Of a DNA stretch of 64,000 nucleotides, positions 25,859 through 36,247 are shown one piece after another (position 1 is the stretch's first letter; each line of letters begins with the position of its first letter). The DNA is from Desemzia sp. RIT 804. GTDB lineage: Bacteria > Bacillota > Bacilli > Lactobacillales > Carnobacteriaceae. The DNA is taken from assembly GCF_016892605.1 (NCBI RefSeq), contig NZ_JAFEMV010000004.1, positions 124,001-188,000 of the forward strand, given 5' to 3'. A model generated the notes under the pieces. It was not told the DNA's origin. It ran no database searches and saw nothing but the letters and a program-made list of their open reading frames with translations. Position numbers and translations under genes: made by a program.

Positions 25859-26701
25859 TCACCCATTAGCATGTTTCATCAACCGATTGATGTGGACACC
25901 TAAATATACAACTTCATCGTTTGGTATTGTTTCATGGTAAACTTTTTCAATGTAGTCTTTTATCTTAGCTGCGCTTTCCATGGCAGATGGGTATAAGATC
26001 CACATTTGGTTATAGAATTCTTCTTCGCCATCATCCAACAAAGCATCAGAATAGTATCTTTCTACAAAGAAACGCACATGTGTAATGAAGCGGGCATAGT
26101 GGATCGAGTTTGTATCAATATCTTTCTGCAACGAGTATCTGACCATATTAACGATTCCACCGATCATTTTTGCATACTTGAATCCAGCGCCTCTATCAGG
26201 GTCTTCCGATTGCGCGTTGATCAAGTGGAATGCAATGTTCGAGGCTTCCTCTTTAGGAAGATCAATCCCGTACTGATCGTTCAAAAGCGCGAGCGCGTGC
26301 TTCCCAATTTGAAATTCTTTGGGATAGTAGCTTTTTATTTCCCAGTATAACCGGTTTGCAATGTTTACTCCCTTTTGAGCACGTTCAACTGCAAAATGCA
26401 GGTGATCTGTTAGTGTTAAATACACTCCAGGATTTAGTTTCTTGCTTAATCCTTTCTCTGCTTCAGAAACGATAGCACGAGTGATTTCAAAAAATTCAAT
26501 TGGGATTTCTTCCACTAGCTCTAATATTTGTGAAGATTTCTTTTCTTCAAAAGGTAAAAATATTTTGTCCACTTTATCTCCTGATATTTCATCTCCGGCT
26601 TTCTTGCCAAAGCCTATGCCCTTACCTAAAGCAACCATTTCTTTACCATTTTCTTCAACCAGTACCACACTTGAATTTAATACTTTTTTTATTGAAATCA
26701 C
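25859..26701 (-). CDS. licT: BglG/LicT-family transcriptional antiterminator
   Basis: 280 aa. The N-terminal CAT RNA-binding domain is complete (SIKKVLNSSVVLVEENGKEMVALGKGIGF). Two PRD domains follow, with histidines in TDHLHFAVER and IAFHLINAQ (PRD1) and ITHVRFFVERYY and YLGVHINRL (PRD2). When beta-glucosides are present it binds the RAT hairpin in the operon leader at 30218-30252 and prevents termination. The start is GTG 26701, 5-6 nt after GGGGGAG. It is the last gene of the operon, 37 bp after the phospho-beta-glucosidase gene. Confidence 0.93.
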   Translation of the reverse strand: MISIKKVLNSSVVLVEENGKEMVALGKGIGFGKKAGDEISGDKVDKIFLPFEEKKSSQILELVEEIPIEFFEITRAIVSEAEKGLSKKLNPGVYLTLTDHLHFAVERAQKGVNIANRLYWEIKSYYPKEFQIGKHALALLNDQYGIDLPKEEASNIAFHLINAQSEDPDRGAGFKYAKMIGGIVNMVRYSLQKDIDTNSIHYARFITHVRFFVERYYSDALLDDGEEEFYNQMWILYPSAMESAAKIKDYIEKVYHETIPNDEVVYLGVHINRLMKHANG

Positions 26702-26738
26702 TCATTCTCCCCCTATCGCTGCTTAAAAAAGAATGGGA

Positions 26739-28226
<1,488 letters not shown>

Positions 28227-28236
28227 TTAATTGTAT

Positions 28237-30081
28237 TTATGCTATTGGACTGATTGCTAAGATATCACTATCATTGGTTACCAATTTTTCTAAATTAAAT
28301 GAATTGACATTGTAGTTATCCTTGTTGGTTACAACACATATAACGGTCGGATCAAATCCTGCTTCTTTAATTAAATCAATATCAAATGCGATCAATTTTT
28401 GTCCTTTTGTTACTTTTTCGCCAGAATGAATAAATGATTCAAATCCTTTTCCTTCTAACTGAACAGTATCAATTCCAATATGAAAAAGAATTTCTGCTCC
28501 ATTATTTGTCTTCAAACCAACCGCATGATTAGTTTCAAACACCATCGTGATTTCTCCGTCTTCGGGAGCTACCAATATACCTTCGTCAGGAATAATGGCT
28601 ACCCCTTCACCCACCATACCACTTGAAAAAACATCGTCTTTTACTTCAGAAAGTGAGATCACTTTTCCATTCACAGGACTTGAAAGAATAGAATCTGATA
28701 CAATAGCCCCTTCCATTGCAGTTTCCTTTTCTTCAATTGCTGCTTTATCTTTATAAAGAATCAACGTTGCAGCAAAAGCAACAACAAATGAAATACCCAA
28801 TGTCACAAACGCCCATACTAGATTCATCGAATTGGCTTGGTCAGCAAACATTGTGATGCTCGCGATCCCAGGTCCAACTAGTGCAAAGGCTTGAAGTGCA
28901 ATGATTCCAGCAAATGCTCCACCGATTAAACTAGAGAACATAACAGCATACAAAACGCGTTTATGCAGAATGGTTACCCCATAGAGAGCAGGTTCGGTAA
29001 TTCCGAATAATGCGGATATACCTGCAGAAACGGCCGTGGACTTCAATCTTTTGTCTTTTGTTTTGATACTGACGGCAAAGCAGGCACCAGCTTCTGAAAT
29101 ATTATGCGCTAATGAGGCTGGAAGATAAAGGAGTTCTGCTCCTAATTCGCTCATAGATGAAACGGCATAAGGAATCATAGCTTTATGCATTCCGGTCACT
29201 ACCATTAACGGCAGTACTGCTGCTAAAGCTCCAGTGGCTACCCATCCAAATTGATTGTATAGAGAAACAATGATGGACGAGAATGCTGTACCTACATTGT
29301 AGCCTAATGGTCCTAATATCAACAAAGCAATCGGAACTGATATCAATAAACTCATCATTGGTACAAAGAAAACACGGATCGGTTTTGGTGAAATTTTTGT
29401 AAACCACTTCTCAACTTGCGCGTAAAATAGAACTGTTAAAATTGCTGGGAATACTTGAGAAGCATAAGCTATATTATCAACTCCAAAAGAGAGGAATGTA
29501 GCGCCTTCAGCCAGCATAGCTGTCATTTCAGGAAGAATCAATGCACCAACAGCAGACACTGCTACCAATTGATTGACTTTCAATTTATTAGCCGTAGTCA
29601 TTGCAACCAGAATAGGCAAGAAGTAAAGAGGTGCTCCCCCTATCATATTTAAAATTTGATATGTTTGGGATTGGTCACTGATCAAACCCAGAATAGATCC
29701 TAGCAGTAATAAAGATTTCAATACTCCTCCACCCGCAATGGCAGGAATTAAAGGCTGAAAAATAGAAATGACAAAGTCTAATAGAACTGAGCCTAACTTT
29801 TGTTTTTGTCGAGGTCCTTCTTCACTGTGTGACAGACTATCTCCTAATAACGCTTTCACTTCATCATACACTTCAACAACATCATTTCCAATAATCACTT
29901 GGCATTGCACATTTTGGCGAACGCCCATAACACCTTCAACTTTTTCTAACTTGCTCATATTTACCTTGCTGTTATCTTTCAATGTAAAACGTAATCGAGT
30001 TGAGCAGTGCTCTAAATGAGAGACATTCTCTTTTCCACCGATATACTGCAATACTTCTTCTGCTATTTGTTTATAATTCAT
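28237..30081 (-). CDS. bglP: PTS beta-glucoside permease EIIBCA
   Basis: About 614 aa with three fused domains. EIIB has its cysteine in LEHCSTRLRF (near residue 27). EIIC (about 100-460) has ITEPALYGVTI. The C-terminal EIIA has its phospho-histidine in EILFHIGIDTVQL. This is the only complete EIIABC set in the window, and its EIIA may also serve the EIIA-less permeases nearby. ATG 30081 follows AGAGG by 8 nt. The frame is open further upstream to 30204, but that stretch is the antitermination leader. First gene of the bgl operon. Confidence 0.93.
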   Translation of the reverse strand: MNYKQIAEEVLQYIGGKENVSHLEHCSTRLRFTLKDNSKVNMSKLEKVEGVMGVRQNVQCQVIIGNDVVEVYDEVKALLGDSLSHSEEGPRQKQKLGSVLLDFVISIFQPLIPAIAGGGVLKSLLLLGSILGLISDQSQTYQILNMIGGAPLYFLPILVAMTTANKLKVNQLVAVSAVGALILPEMTAMLAEGATFLSFGVDNIAYASQVFPAILTVLFYAQVEKWFTKISPKPIRVFFVPMMSLLISVPIALLILGPLGYNVGTAFSSIIVSLYNQFGWVATGALAAVLPLMVVTGMHKAMIPYAVSSMSELGAELLYLPASLAHNISEAGACFAVSIKTKDKRLKSTAVSAGISALFGITEPALYGVTILHKRVLYAVMFSSLIGGAFAGIIALQAFALVGPGIASITMFADQANSMNLVWAFVTLGISFVVAFAATLILYKDKAAIEEKETAMEGAIVSDSILSSPVNGKVISLSEVKDDVFSSGMVGEGVAIIPDEGILVAPEDGEITMVFETNHAVGLKTNNGAEILFHIGIDTVQLEGKGFESFIHSGEKVTKGQKLIAFDIDLIKEAGFDPTVICVVTNKDNYNVNSFNLEKLVTNDSDILAISPIA

Positions 30082-30142
30082 GGTGTTAACCTCTTTTCTT
30101 TTTGAATGATGAGCTTTTGCGTCGAAGTGGCCATCCTCAACA

Positions 30143-30252
30143 CAAAAACAGGCAGAAACTAAATAAATTGACAACAAAGTAAATACGCAATAAAACGTAT
30201 ACATTGTTATTCAACTCATTTAGGTCCTGCCTGCATTACCAGTCACATGCCT
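30143..30252 (-). promoter_or_regulatory. LicT-type RAT antiterminator overlapping a terminator in the bgl leader
   Basis: On the minus strand, 30252-30218 reads GGCATGTGACTGG, then TAATGCAGGCAGGACCTAAA. This is close to the ribonucleic antiterminator consensus as I recall it (GGATTGTTACTG...GCAGGCAAAACCTAAA). Its GCAGGCAG arm can also pair with CTGCCTG at 30155-30149, which is followed by TTTTTG, giving a terminator. The loop is unusually long (about 70 nt). RAT folding by LicT would block the terminator. The leader to the EIIBCA start is about 140-190 nt. Confidence 0.85.
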
Positions 30253-30284
30253 GTTTAAGTTATATTTAATTTAACACATCAAAA

Positions 30285-30298
30285 TGTAAACGTAAACA
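30285..30298. promoter_or_regulatory. Candidate CcpA (cre) site of the bgl operon
   Basis: TGTAAACGTAAACA matches the cre consensus at 13 of 14 positions. It lies just upstream of the RAT leader, where the bgl promoter is expected, so glucose should repress initiation in addition to LicT control. Confidence 0.6.
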
Positions 30299-30311
30299 AG
30301 AAAATATTTTT

Positions 30312-30515
30312 CTAATCATTTTCTAATTTAACTGATTCAATATAGTTAACATATTCTAAGAGATCTCTCTTCTTTTTAAGAACATCGTCCAACATACATA
30401 AGACTAGTTTCCTCCTGCCTTCTAGCACAGATATGCTGCCTTTCTGTGACATAGCATAAAAAGAACTATTTCGCTTTTTTCTTGCAAGTTTAGCTTTTTT
30501 ACATGAATATTCCAT
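30312..30515 (-). CDS. Hypothetical small protein or remnant
   Basis: 67 codons. The N-terminal part is lysine- and arginine-rich (SCKKAKLARKKRN). The tail KKKRDLLEYVNYIESVK could form a coiled helix like the end of MerR-family regulators, but no HTH remains. No ribosome site was seen before the ATG. On the opposite strand, 30503-30601 reads MNIPFEEFTYENYNAVNKGS, similar in style to the start of GDSL-type esterases, so this region may instead be decayed plus-strand coding sequence. Function unknown. Confidence 0.25.
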   Translation of the reverse strand: MEYSCKKAKLARKKRNSSFYAMSQKGSISVLEGRRKLVLCMLDDVLKKKRDLLEYVNYIESVKLEND

Positions 30516-30626
30516 TTGAAGAGTTTACCTATGAAAACTACAATGCTGTCAACAAAGGCTCTATAGTATTCATCCTTGGTAACGGTAAGGAAAACTCATA
30601 ATAAAAATGAAAGAAGTTCTATATGA

Positions 30627-30842
30627 ATGGTCACCAAATATATTTGTGGTTTTAAACAAACAAGTGGATATGCAGACTTGGTCGTGCTTACTGATCAACA
30701 TGAAGGAATAGAAACATTTAACTTGATCATTCCATTGCAATTGATGTGTTCAAAAGTTCCTCATGCCCTTAGTTATGACCCATCTAAACCAAAAGATTTC
30801 GAATTCCATATGAAATTGGGTAGTAAAAAGTACAATAAATAA
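30627..30842 (+). CDS. Hypothetical short reading frame, possibly a gene remnant
   Basis: 71 codons (SGYADLVVLTDQHEGIETFNLI..., ending GSKKYNK). The text is plausible protein but I do not recognise it. The ATG has only a weak site (AAAGAAG about 15 nt upstream). A terminator follows at 30871. It may be the 3' remainder of a larger gene whose 5' part was lost. Confidence 0.25.
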   Translation: MVTKYICGFKQTSGYADLVVLTDQHEGIETFNLIIPLQLMCSKVPHALSYDPSKPKDFEFHMKLGSKKYNK

Positions 30843-30870
30843 CATCATTATAAAAAGACTTCTTAGTAGC

Positions 30871-30916
30871 GCCTCCCGCAAAAGTTAGTGTAAAATCTAA
30901 ACTTTTTTGGGGAGGC
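30871..30916 (+). terminator. Terminator, repeat-like hairpin
   Basis: GCCTCCC and AAAAGTT pair with AACTTTT and GGGGAGGC, followed by TTTTTA on the plus strand. The sequence and its left flank (AAAAAGACTTCTTAG) resemble the hairpin at about 15950-15999. Confidence 0.8.
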
Positions 30917-31076
30917 TTTTTATAGCAAAGTATAGTGAATAATTTAAGTTAAACAATGTTCAAGAATATTTAAACAGTCCCTTGCACTACACCCTAGTAA
31001 CGAAGAAATATGCTCTTTCTTTTTTTCACATACCATATTACAAAAATTAGATAAAAAAGAAGCTTTAACTATATAA

Positions 31077-31139
31077 AATATATTATATTTGTTGACATCC
31101 GCCAACAAATATAATATATTGTTTATGAAATCGATATCA
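31077..31139 (+). promoter_or_regulatory. Promoter inside an 18-bp inverted repeat, with adjacent LacI operator
   Basis: AATATATTATATTTGTTG (31077-31094) and its exact complement (31103-31120) flank an 8-nt centre. A consensus -35 TTGACA (31092-31097) is 17 bp from TATATT (31115-31120), so the promoter is built into the repeat. TGAAATCGATATCA (31126-31139) lies just past the -10 box and matches the perfect palindrome before the GH13 gene at 32190. The LacI-type product should therefore repress its own transcription start. Confidence 0.8.
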
Positions 31140-31166
31140 TAAATTATGAAATGGGAGTGTTTTTTA

Positions 31167-32165
31167 TTGGCTACCATTAAAGATGTTGCTAAGCATGCTG
31201 ATCTTTCCGTAGCTACAGTATCTAGATACCTAAATAATCATCCATATATTTCTGAAGAAAAAAGAAAGCGCATAAAAAATGCGATGGAAGAATTAGATTA
31301 TACGCCTAGTCTAGTAGCTACTCAATTGCGTTCTAAAAAAGGAACGATGATAGGGATCTTGGTTTCAAGGATCACGAACCCATTCTTCTCTTATCTTGTT
31401 GATTCTATCGAAAAGCAGGCAAAGTCTAATGGGTACACTATTTTAATTATGCAAACATATGATGACCAAGATGCTGAAGCTAAGATGCTGGAATTATTAA
31501 AGCAGCAAGTAATCAGTGGACTGATTATGTGTTCTATTGAAACAGATTCTCAAACTATTGAACTTTACAGAGAATATGGGCCAATCGTTTTATGCAATGT
31601 CCCTCTTCCCGATTCTGATATACCTCAAATTGTTACTGATCAAGAACAAGCGACCTATGAAGCTGTGAATTACTTAATCGATTCCGGTTACAAAAAAATC
31701 GCTTATTGTACAGGTGGTAATTTAACAGCCAGCGGACATGGTAGTGCTAGAACAAAAGGATTTGAACGTGCTCTAGTCACTGCAAATTTAATTACAAAAA
31801 AAGAATGGGTTTTTAAGCAAGTCCATTCAATAGATGATGGCAAGTTAGTGGCAGAAAAAATCTTACAGCTGCCAAAAGATTTACAGCCGGATGCAATCTT
31901 TACAAGTAGTGATTTGGTAGCCAGCGGAATTATAGAAGTCATGACAAAACACCAGAAGAAAGTACCGGATTTTTTAGCAGTTATGGGATTTGACAATCAG
32001 CCTTTTTCTTCTTTATTAAGCATTCCCTTGACCACTATAGCCCAACCGGTAGAAGCTTTAGGAGTGGAATCAACTAACTTAATGATTTCTCTTTTAGAGG
32101 GAAAATCATACCATGTAGATCAATCAAAATTAATATTGCAATTAATCAAACGAGAATCTGCTTAG
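31167..32165 (+). CDS. LacI/GalR-family repressor of the GH13/PTS operon
   Basis: About 332 aa. LacI HTH (TIKDVAKHADLSVATVSRYLN), hinge (LDYTPSLVATQLRSKKGTMIG) and the sensor domain (AVMGFDNQPFSSLLSIPLTTIAQP) are complete. The start is TTG 31167, 9 nt after GGGAG, giving LATIKDVAKHA; the ATG at 31146 has no ribosome site. Operators before itself and before the GH13 gene make it the local repressor. The inducer is probably the imported alpha-glucoside or its phosphate. Confidence 0.9.
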   Translation: MATIKDVAKHADLSVATVSRYLNNHPYISEEKRKRIKNAMEELDYTPSLVATQLRSKKGTMIGILVSRITNPFFSYLVDSIEKQAKSNGYTILIMQTYDDQDAEAKMLELLKQQVISGLIMCSIETDSQTIELYREYGPIVLCNVPLPDSDIPQIVTDQEQATYEAVNYLIDSGYKKIAYCTGGNLTASGHGSARTKGFERALVTANLITKKEWVFKQVHSIDDGKLVAEKILQLPKDLQPDAIFTSSDLVASGIIEVMTKHQKKVPDFLAVMGFDNQPFSSLLSIPLTTIAQPVEALGVESTNLMISLLEGKSYHVDQSKLILQLIKRESA

Positions 32166-32189
32166 ACAGATTTCTTGTTTTGAATTTTA

Positions 32190-32203
32190 TGATATCGATA
32201 TCA
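32190..32203. promoter_or_regulatory. LacI operator before the GH13 glucosidase gene
   Basis: TGATATCGATATCA is a perfect 14-bp palindrome with the central CG of LacI/GalR sites, almost identical to 31126-31139. It directly abuts the AAGGAGG ribosome site of the GH13 gene, so repressor bound here could act as a roadblock or at an internal promoter. Confidence 0.8.
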
Positions 32204-32216
32204 CAAGGAGGATATA

Positions 32217-33902
32217 ATGAAAACAAAAATAAAAACAGCACCTGTTTGGTGGAAAGAAGAAGTTGTCTATCAGATTTATCCAAAGAGTTTTCGTGACAGT
32301 AATGGAGATGGTATCGGTGATATCAATGGGATTACTGAAAAATTAGATTACTTGAGTGATTTAGGCATCACAATGATCTGGATCTGCCCTATTTTTAAAT
32401 CGCCTATGGTTGATAATGGTTATGATATTTCAGATTATCAAGATATTAATCCAGAGTTCGGTACGATGCATGATTTTGATGTGCTCCTTGAAGAAGCAAA
32501 AAAACGAGGCATAAAAATCATCATCGATTTAGTCGTTAATCACACCTCAGATAAACACAACTGGTTTAAAGAGGCCATAAGCAATCCAAAAAGCAAGTAC
32601 AGAGATTACTATATTTTCAAAAAAGGAACAGCAGGAACCCCGCCAAATAATTGGCGTTCAATATTCGGCGGCAGTGTTTGGGAACCGGTTCTTCATGAAG
32701 AAGATACTTATTATTTCCATACCTTTGACAAAACACAGCCCGATTTAAACTGGGAAAATCCTGAATTGCGCAGTGAAATCTATCAGATGATCAACTGGTG
32801 GTTAGATAAAGGAATTTCTGGTTTTCGGGTAGATTCTATTACTTTTATAAAAAAAGACCAAGATTATGAAAGTCTTCCCCCTGATGGATTAGATGGCTTA
32901 GCAAGTGTTAAACTAAAAGGCAGGAATAGACCTGGAATAGCTGCCTTTTTAAGTGAATTAAACCGTGAGACATTTCAAAAATACTCCTGTGTGTCTGTTG
33001 GTGAGGCGCCTGGAGTAGGCTATGAAGAATTTGATCAATATATTGGCGAAAATGGGTATTTTAATATGATTTTTGATTTTCATTATGCCGATATTGATGT
33101 TGAAAGCGGCAGCGAATGGTTTAGAAGAACCAATTGGACTGTTTCTGAATTTAAAGAACAAATATTCACGAGTCAAGAAGAGTTACAACGTAATGGTTGG
33201 GGTGCTAATTTTTTAGAGAATCACGATCAACCTCGTTCCATTTCCAAATATATAAGAGACAAAGATTATCAAAATAGTATAGGTGCGAAAGCTTTAGGCG
33301 CATTATTCTTCTTTTTACGCGGGACTCCTTTTATTTACCAAGGACAAGAAATAGGTATGGACAATTTTAACAGGTCCTCTATTGAAGCTTTTAATGATGT
33401 CTCTAGTATAGATAACTTTCACCGATCGATATTAGAAGGTTTTTCTGAAAAAGAAGCGCTGAATTTTGTTAATTTACGTTCACGAGATAATGGTCGCACG
33501 CCTTTTCAATGGAATGCTAGTAAATACGGAGATTTTTCAGAGGTAGAGCCTTGGTTAGAGTTAGCTGACATATCTGTTAAAGCTAATGTTCAAGCACAAG
33601 AAATAAATAATGACTCAGTACTCACATTCTATAAAAAAATGATTTCACTTAGAAATGGTTCAAAATATAAAAATACGTTGATCTATGGAGAGTTCCATCC
33701 TTTGGACACACCAGAACAAGTAATTGGATATGAACGCGTTGCAGACGAGACTGTAGAGGTATATATTAACTTGAGCAGTGAATTTTCTGAAGTCACTACA
33801 AACGGAGAAATACTTTTATCCAATTATAAAGATGTAGAAACAGAAGGACAAAGCTTTATATTAGCACCATACCAATTAATTGTACTCAGAAAGGAAGTAT
33901 AA
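32217..33902 (+). CDS. GH13 alpha-glucosidase (oligo-1,6-glucosidase / phospho-alpha-glucosidase type)
   Basis: 561 aa, the usual size for GH13_31-type enzymes. WWKEEVVYQIYPKSFRDSNGDG opens the barrel; the nucleophile is in GFRVDSITF, the acid/base in VSVGEAPG, and the stabiliser in ENHDQPRS. There is no signal peptide. The residues after the nucleophile (DSI) are neither the DVI typical of alpha-1,6 enzymes nor the usual DTI/DAI of maltases. It is followed 3 bp later by a PTS EIIBC, so the substrate may be a 6-phosphate (trehalose-6-P, isomaltose-6-P or a sucrose isomer). Confidence 0.88.
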   Translation: MKTKIKTAPVWWKEEVVYQIYPKSFRDSNGDGIGDINGITEKLDYLSDLGITMIWICPIFKSPMVDNGYDISDYQDINPEFGTMHDFDVLLEEAKKRGIKIIIDLVVNHTSDKHNWFKEAISNPKSKYRDYYIFKKGTAGTPPNNWRSIFGGSVWEPVLHEEDTYYFHTFDKTQPDLNWENPELRSEIYQMINWWLDKGISGFRVDSITFIKKDQDYESLPPDGLDGLASVKLKGRNRPGIAAFLSELNRETFQKYSCVSVGEAPGVGYEEFDQYIGENGYFNMIFDFHYADIDVESGSEWFRRTNWTVSEFKEQIFTSQEELQRNGWGANFLENHDQPRSISKYIRDKDYQNSIGAKALGALFFFLRGTPFIYQGQEIGMDNFNRSSIEAFNDVSSIDNFHRSILEGFSEKEALNFVNLRSRDNGRTPFQWNASKYGDFSEVEPWLELADISVKANVQAQEINNDSVLTFYKKMISLRNGSKYKNTLIYGEFHPLDTPEQVIGYERVADETVEVYINLSSEFSEVTTNGEILLSNYKDVETEGQSFILAPYQLIVLRKEV

Positions 33903-33905
33903 AAT

Positions 33906-35339
33906 ATGGCTAACCAACCAAACTATAATGATATTGCAAGAGAAATTGTTGCAGTGGTAGGAGACGAGAATATCGTCTCTGCTACACACTGCGCTACTCG
34001 ATTAAGACTGCAAGTAAATGACCGAAAAGCGATTGATGATGCACAAATAGAAGAAATCGATCAAGTAAAAGGTGTTTTTTACAATGCTGGACAATATCAA
34101 ATTATTTTAGGAACAGGAATCGTCAACAAAGTTTACGCAGCATTGCAAACGCTTTATTCGTTTGATGAATCTTCAAAAAATGAAATGATTAAAGATGGGT
34201 CTTCTCCAATACAACGAGCCGTTAGAAATATAGCGGATATTTTTGTTCCCATTATTCCCATATTAGGAGCCACAGGTTTATTTATGGGACTAAAAGGAGT
34301 TCTCTTTAATGGTACCGTTTTAAATACTATAGGCATAGATCCTGCTGCTATTCCCGAATGGTTAAATGCTGTTGTAACTGTATTAACAGATACAGCATTT
34401 GGTTTTTTAACAGCTTTCATTTGCTGGTCAGCCTTTAAGAAAATTGGTGGATTACCCATTATTGGTTTCCTGATCGGGCTAATGTTAGTATCTCCCGTAT
34501 TGCCAAATGCTTATGCTGTAGCAGAAGGTGCTGCTGATCCGATTATGGCTTTTGGCATTATTCCTCTGATTGGGTATCAAGGATCTATACTCACTGCCTT
34601 AATTACTGGAATTATCGGCGCTAATTTAGAAAAGAAACTAAGAAAAATTATGCCCAATTCAATGGACTTAATTTTCACTCCATTTATCGTGATTTTAATT
34701 TCAGTAATTGTTGCTTTATTCGTGTTAGGCCCATTAGTTCACGTTTTTGAATCACAAGCTGTCAAAGTTATTGAACTGTTCTTGCACTTGCCATTAGGTA
34801 TTGGCGGATTGATTATTGGTTTCTTGTACCCACTCGCTGTTATGACAGGTATGCATCATATGTTTATTATGATTGAGACATCATTACTTGCATCTTCTGG
34901 ATTTAATCCCTTGATTACTGTTTGTGCAATGTATGGTTTTGCTAATGCTGCTGTATGCTTGGCAATCGCCTTACGAACTAAAAAATCATCTATTAAAACT
35001 GCTGGTGTCTCAGCAACGATTACTCAACTACTTGGTGTCAGTGAACCCGCACTATTTGGGGTTGTGATGCGTACAGGGATGAAAGCTATCGGTGTCATGT
35101 TAGCAAGCTCAGCTGTTCGTGGGATGATACTCTCTTTAATGGGAATACAAGCAAATAGTTATGGCTTAGCAGTAGTGCTTTCACCTTTGATGTATATCTA
35201 TGATCCTTATCAACTAATTACTTATATAACAGTAGGAATAGCTACTTTCATCTTAGCTTTTATTCTAACTAATGTATTCGTAATAAAAAAAACTGATTCA
35301 AAAAAGGTTAGCGAAGATGTAAGTATGGCAACAAAATAA
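33906..35339 (+). CDS. PTS permease EIIBC (sucrose/trehalose/alpha-glucoside class)
   Basis: 477 aa. EIIB comes first, with the phospho-cysteine in THCATRLRLQV, then a roughly 10-helix EIIC with MTGMHHMFIMIE and LLGVSEPALFGVVMR. There is no EIIA. It lies 3 bp after the GH13 gene and is the last gene of the LacI-controlled operon. ScrA and TreB proteins share this layout. A truncated copy of its last 20 codons and downstream flank is at 45377-45465. Confidence 0.9.
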   Translation: MANQPNYNDIAREIVAVVGDENIVSATHCATRLRLQVNDRKAIDDAQIEEIDQVKGVFYNAGQYQIILGTGIVNKVYAALQTLYSFDESSKNEMIKDGSSPIQRAVRNIADIFVPIIPILGATGLFMGLKGVLFNGTVLNTIGIDPAAIPEWLNAVVTVLTDTAFGFLTAFICWSAFKKIGGLPIIGFLIGLMLVSPVLPNAYAVAEGAADPIMAFGIIPLIGYQGSILTALITGIIGANLEKKLRKIMPNSMDLIFTPFIVILISVIVALFVLGPLVHVFESQAVKVIELFLHLPLGIGGLIIGFLYPLAVMTGMHHMFIMIETSLLASSGFNPLITVCAMYGFANAAVCLAIALRTKKSSIKTAGVSATITQLLGVSEPALFGVVMRTGMKAIGVMLASSAVRGMILSLMGIQANSYGLAVVLSPLMYIYDPYQLITYITVGIATFILAFILTNVFVIKKTDSKKVSEDVSMATK

Positions 35340-35358
35340 TTTTAATATGAATTATGAC

Positions 35359-35462
35359 ATACCTGTGAGTATATCTCATGGGTATTTTTTTATTTTCGAA
35401 AAACAAAAACCCATTCTCAAATTTCAATGAAATATATCATCAAAATTGGGAATGAGTTTTCA
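35359..35462. terminator. Double terminator between EIIBC and the transaldolase-like gene
   Basis: Hairpin one (ATACCTGTGAG / CTCATGGGTAT, 35359-35386) is followed by seven T on the plus strand and ends the EIIBC operon. Hairpin two (ACCCATTCTCAA / TTGGGAATGAGT, about 35404-35462) is imperfect, lies after the convergent transaldolase-like gene and resembles the hairpin at 6818-6868. Confidence 0.75.
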
Positions 35463-35505
35463 CTACTCTTTAGTATGATCACATCTTTTATATTTTTTGC
35501 AAACT

Positions 35506-36216
35506 CTATAAAATACTATACCCTAGAGATTTAATATCTGTATTAAACATTTTCACAGTATCTAAAGACAGTTCTTTTAAATCTTTACCAATATTTTTAA
35601 GCTTTGCAATTAAGTCTGGTGTACAAGTGATAATATCCGCACCTATTTCATCAGCTTGTAAAATGTTGAGAACTTCTCTTGAACTTGCCCAAAGCAGTTT
35701 AGTCCCTGCTTTATGTTGGCAGATTTCAACAGATTGTTTCATTATAGGCAGCGGGTCTACTCCAGTATCTGCAATACGTCCTGCAAAAACAGATACGATA
35801 TTTGTAGTACCTTCTACAAAAGCATCTACAGTTTCCTCTACTTGATCAATCGTTAAGATGGCTGTCACGTTAAGCGATAATCCCTCTTTTGACAACTCAT
35901 GGATCAAAGGTATTGAAGACTCACCTTTTGTATTCGTAATCGGGATCTTAACAAATACATTATCACCATATTCAGCAATTTTTAGCGCTTCTTTTTTCAT
36001 AATTTCAAAATCATCACTAAACACTTCGAAAGAAATAGGCACACTTGGAAACTCCGCCACCACTTCTTGCGCAAATTCAGTATAACTAGTAATACCTGCT
36101 TTTTTCATCAAAGAAGGATTAGTTGTAAAACCCGAAACCTTTCCACTTTTATATGAGTCTTTCATTTTTTCAATTTCTGCACCATCCGAATAAATATCAA
36201 TAGCTATAGACTTCAT
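35506..36216 (-). CDS. Transaldolase / fructose-6-phosphate aldolase-like enzyme
   Basis: 236 aa, in the short-transaldolase (FSA/MipB/TalC) size range. GFTTNPSLMKKAG near the N-terminus, the Schiff-base lysine in NVFVKIPIT and the NVTAILTIDQV strand are characteristic. It would make or split a ketose phosphate by dihydroxyacetone or glyceraldehyde transfer. It is the last gene of a UlaA/UlaB-type PTS operon, so its substrate is probably derived from the sugar that PTS brings in. A 3' fragment of a close paralogue is at 6905-7008. Confidence 0.88.
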   Translation of the reverse strand: MKSIAIDIYSDGAEIEKMKDSYKSGKVSGFTTNPSLMKKAGITSYTEFAQEVVAEFPSVPISFEVFSDDFEIMKKEALKIAEYGDNVFVKIPITNTKGESSIPLIHELSKEGLSLNVTAILTIDQVEETVDAFVEGTTNIVSVFAGRIADTGVDPLPIMKQSVEICQHKAGTKLLWASSREVLNILQADEIGADIITCTPDLIAKLKNIGKDLKELSLDTVKMFNTDIKSLGYSIL

Positions 36217-36247
36217 TTTATCAGTTCTCCCTTATTCTTATGTTTTA

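Noticed and set aside
31077-31120. Rho-independent terminator
   Set aside because: The 18-bp stem is AT-rich, has no T-run and contains a consensus promoter, so a regulatory role fits better.
30944-31177. 77-codon minus-strand frame before the LacI-type gene
   Set aside because: It covers the promoter, operator and inverted repeat; its AT-rich text (NKYNIFYIVK) is what such DNA produces by chance.
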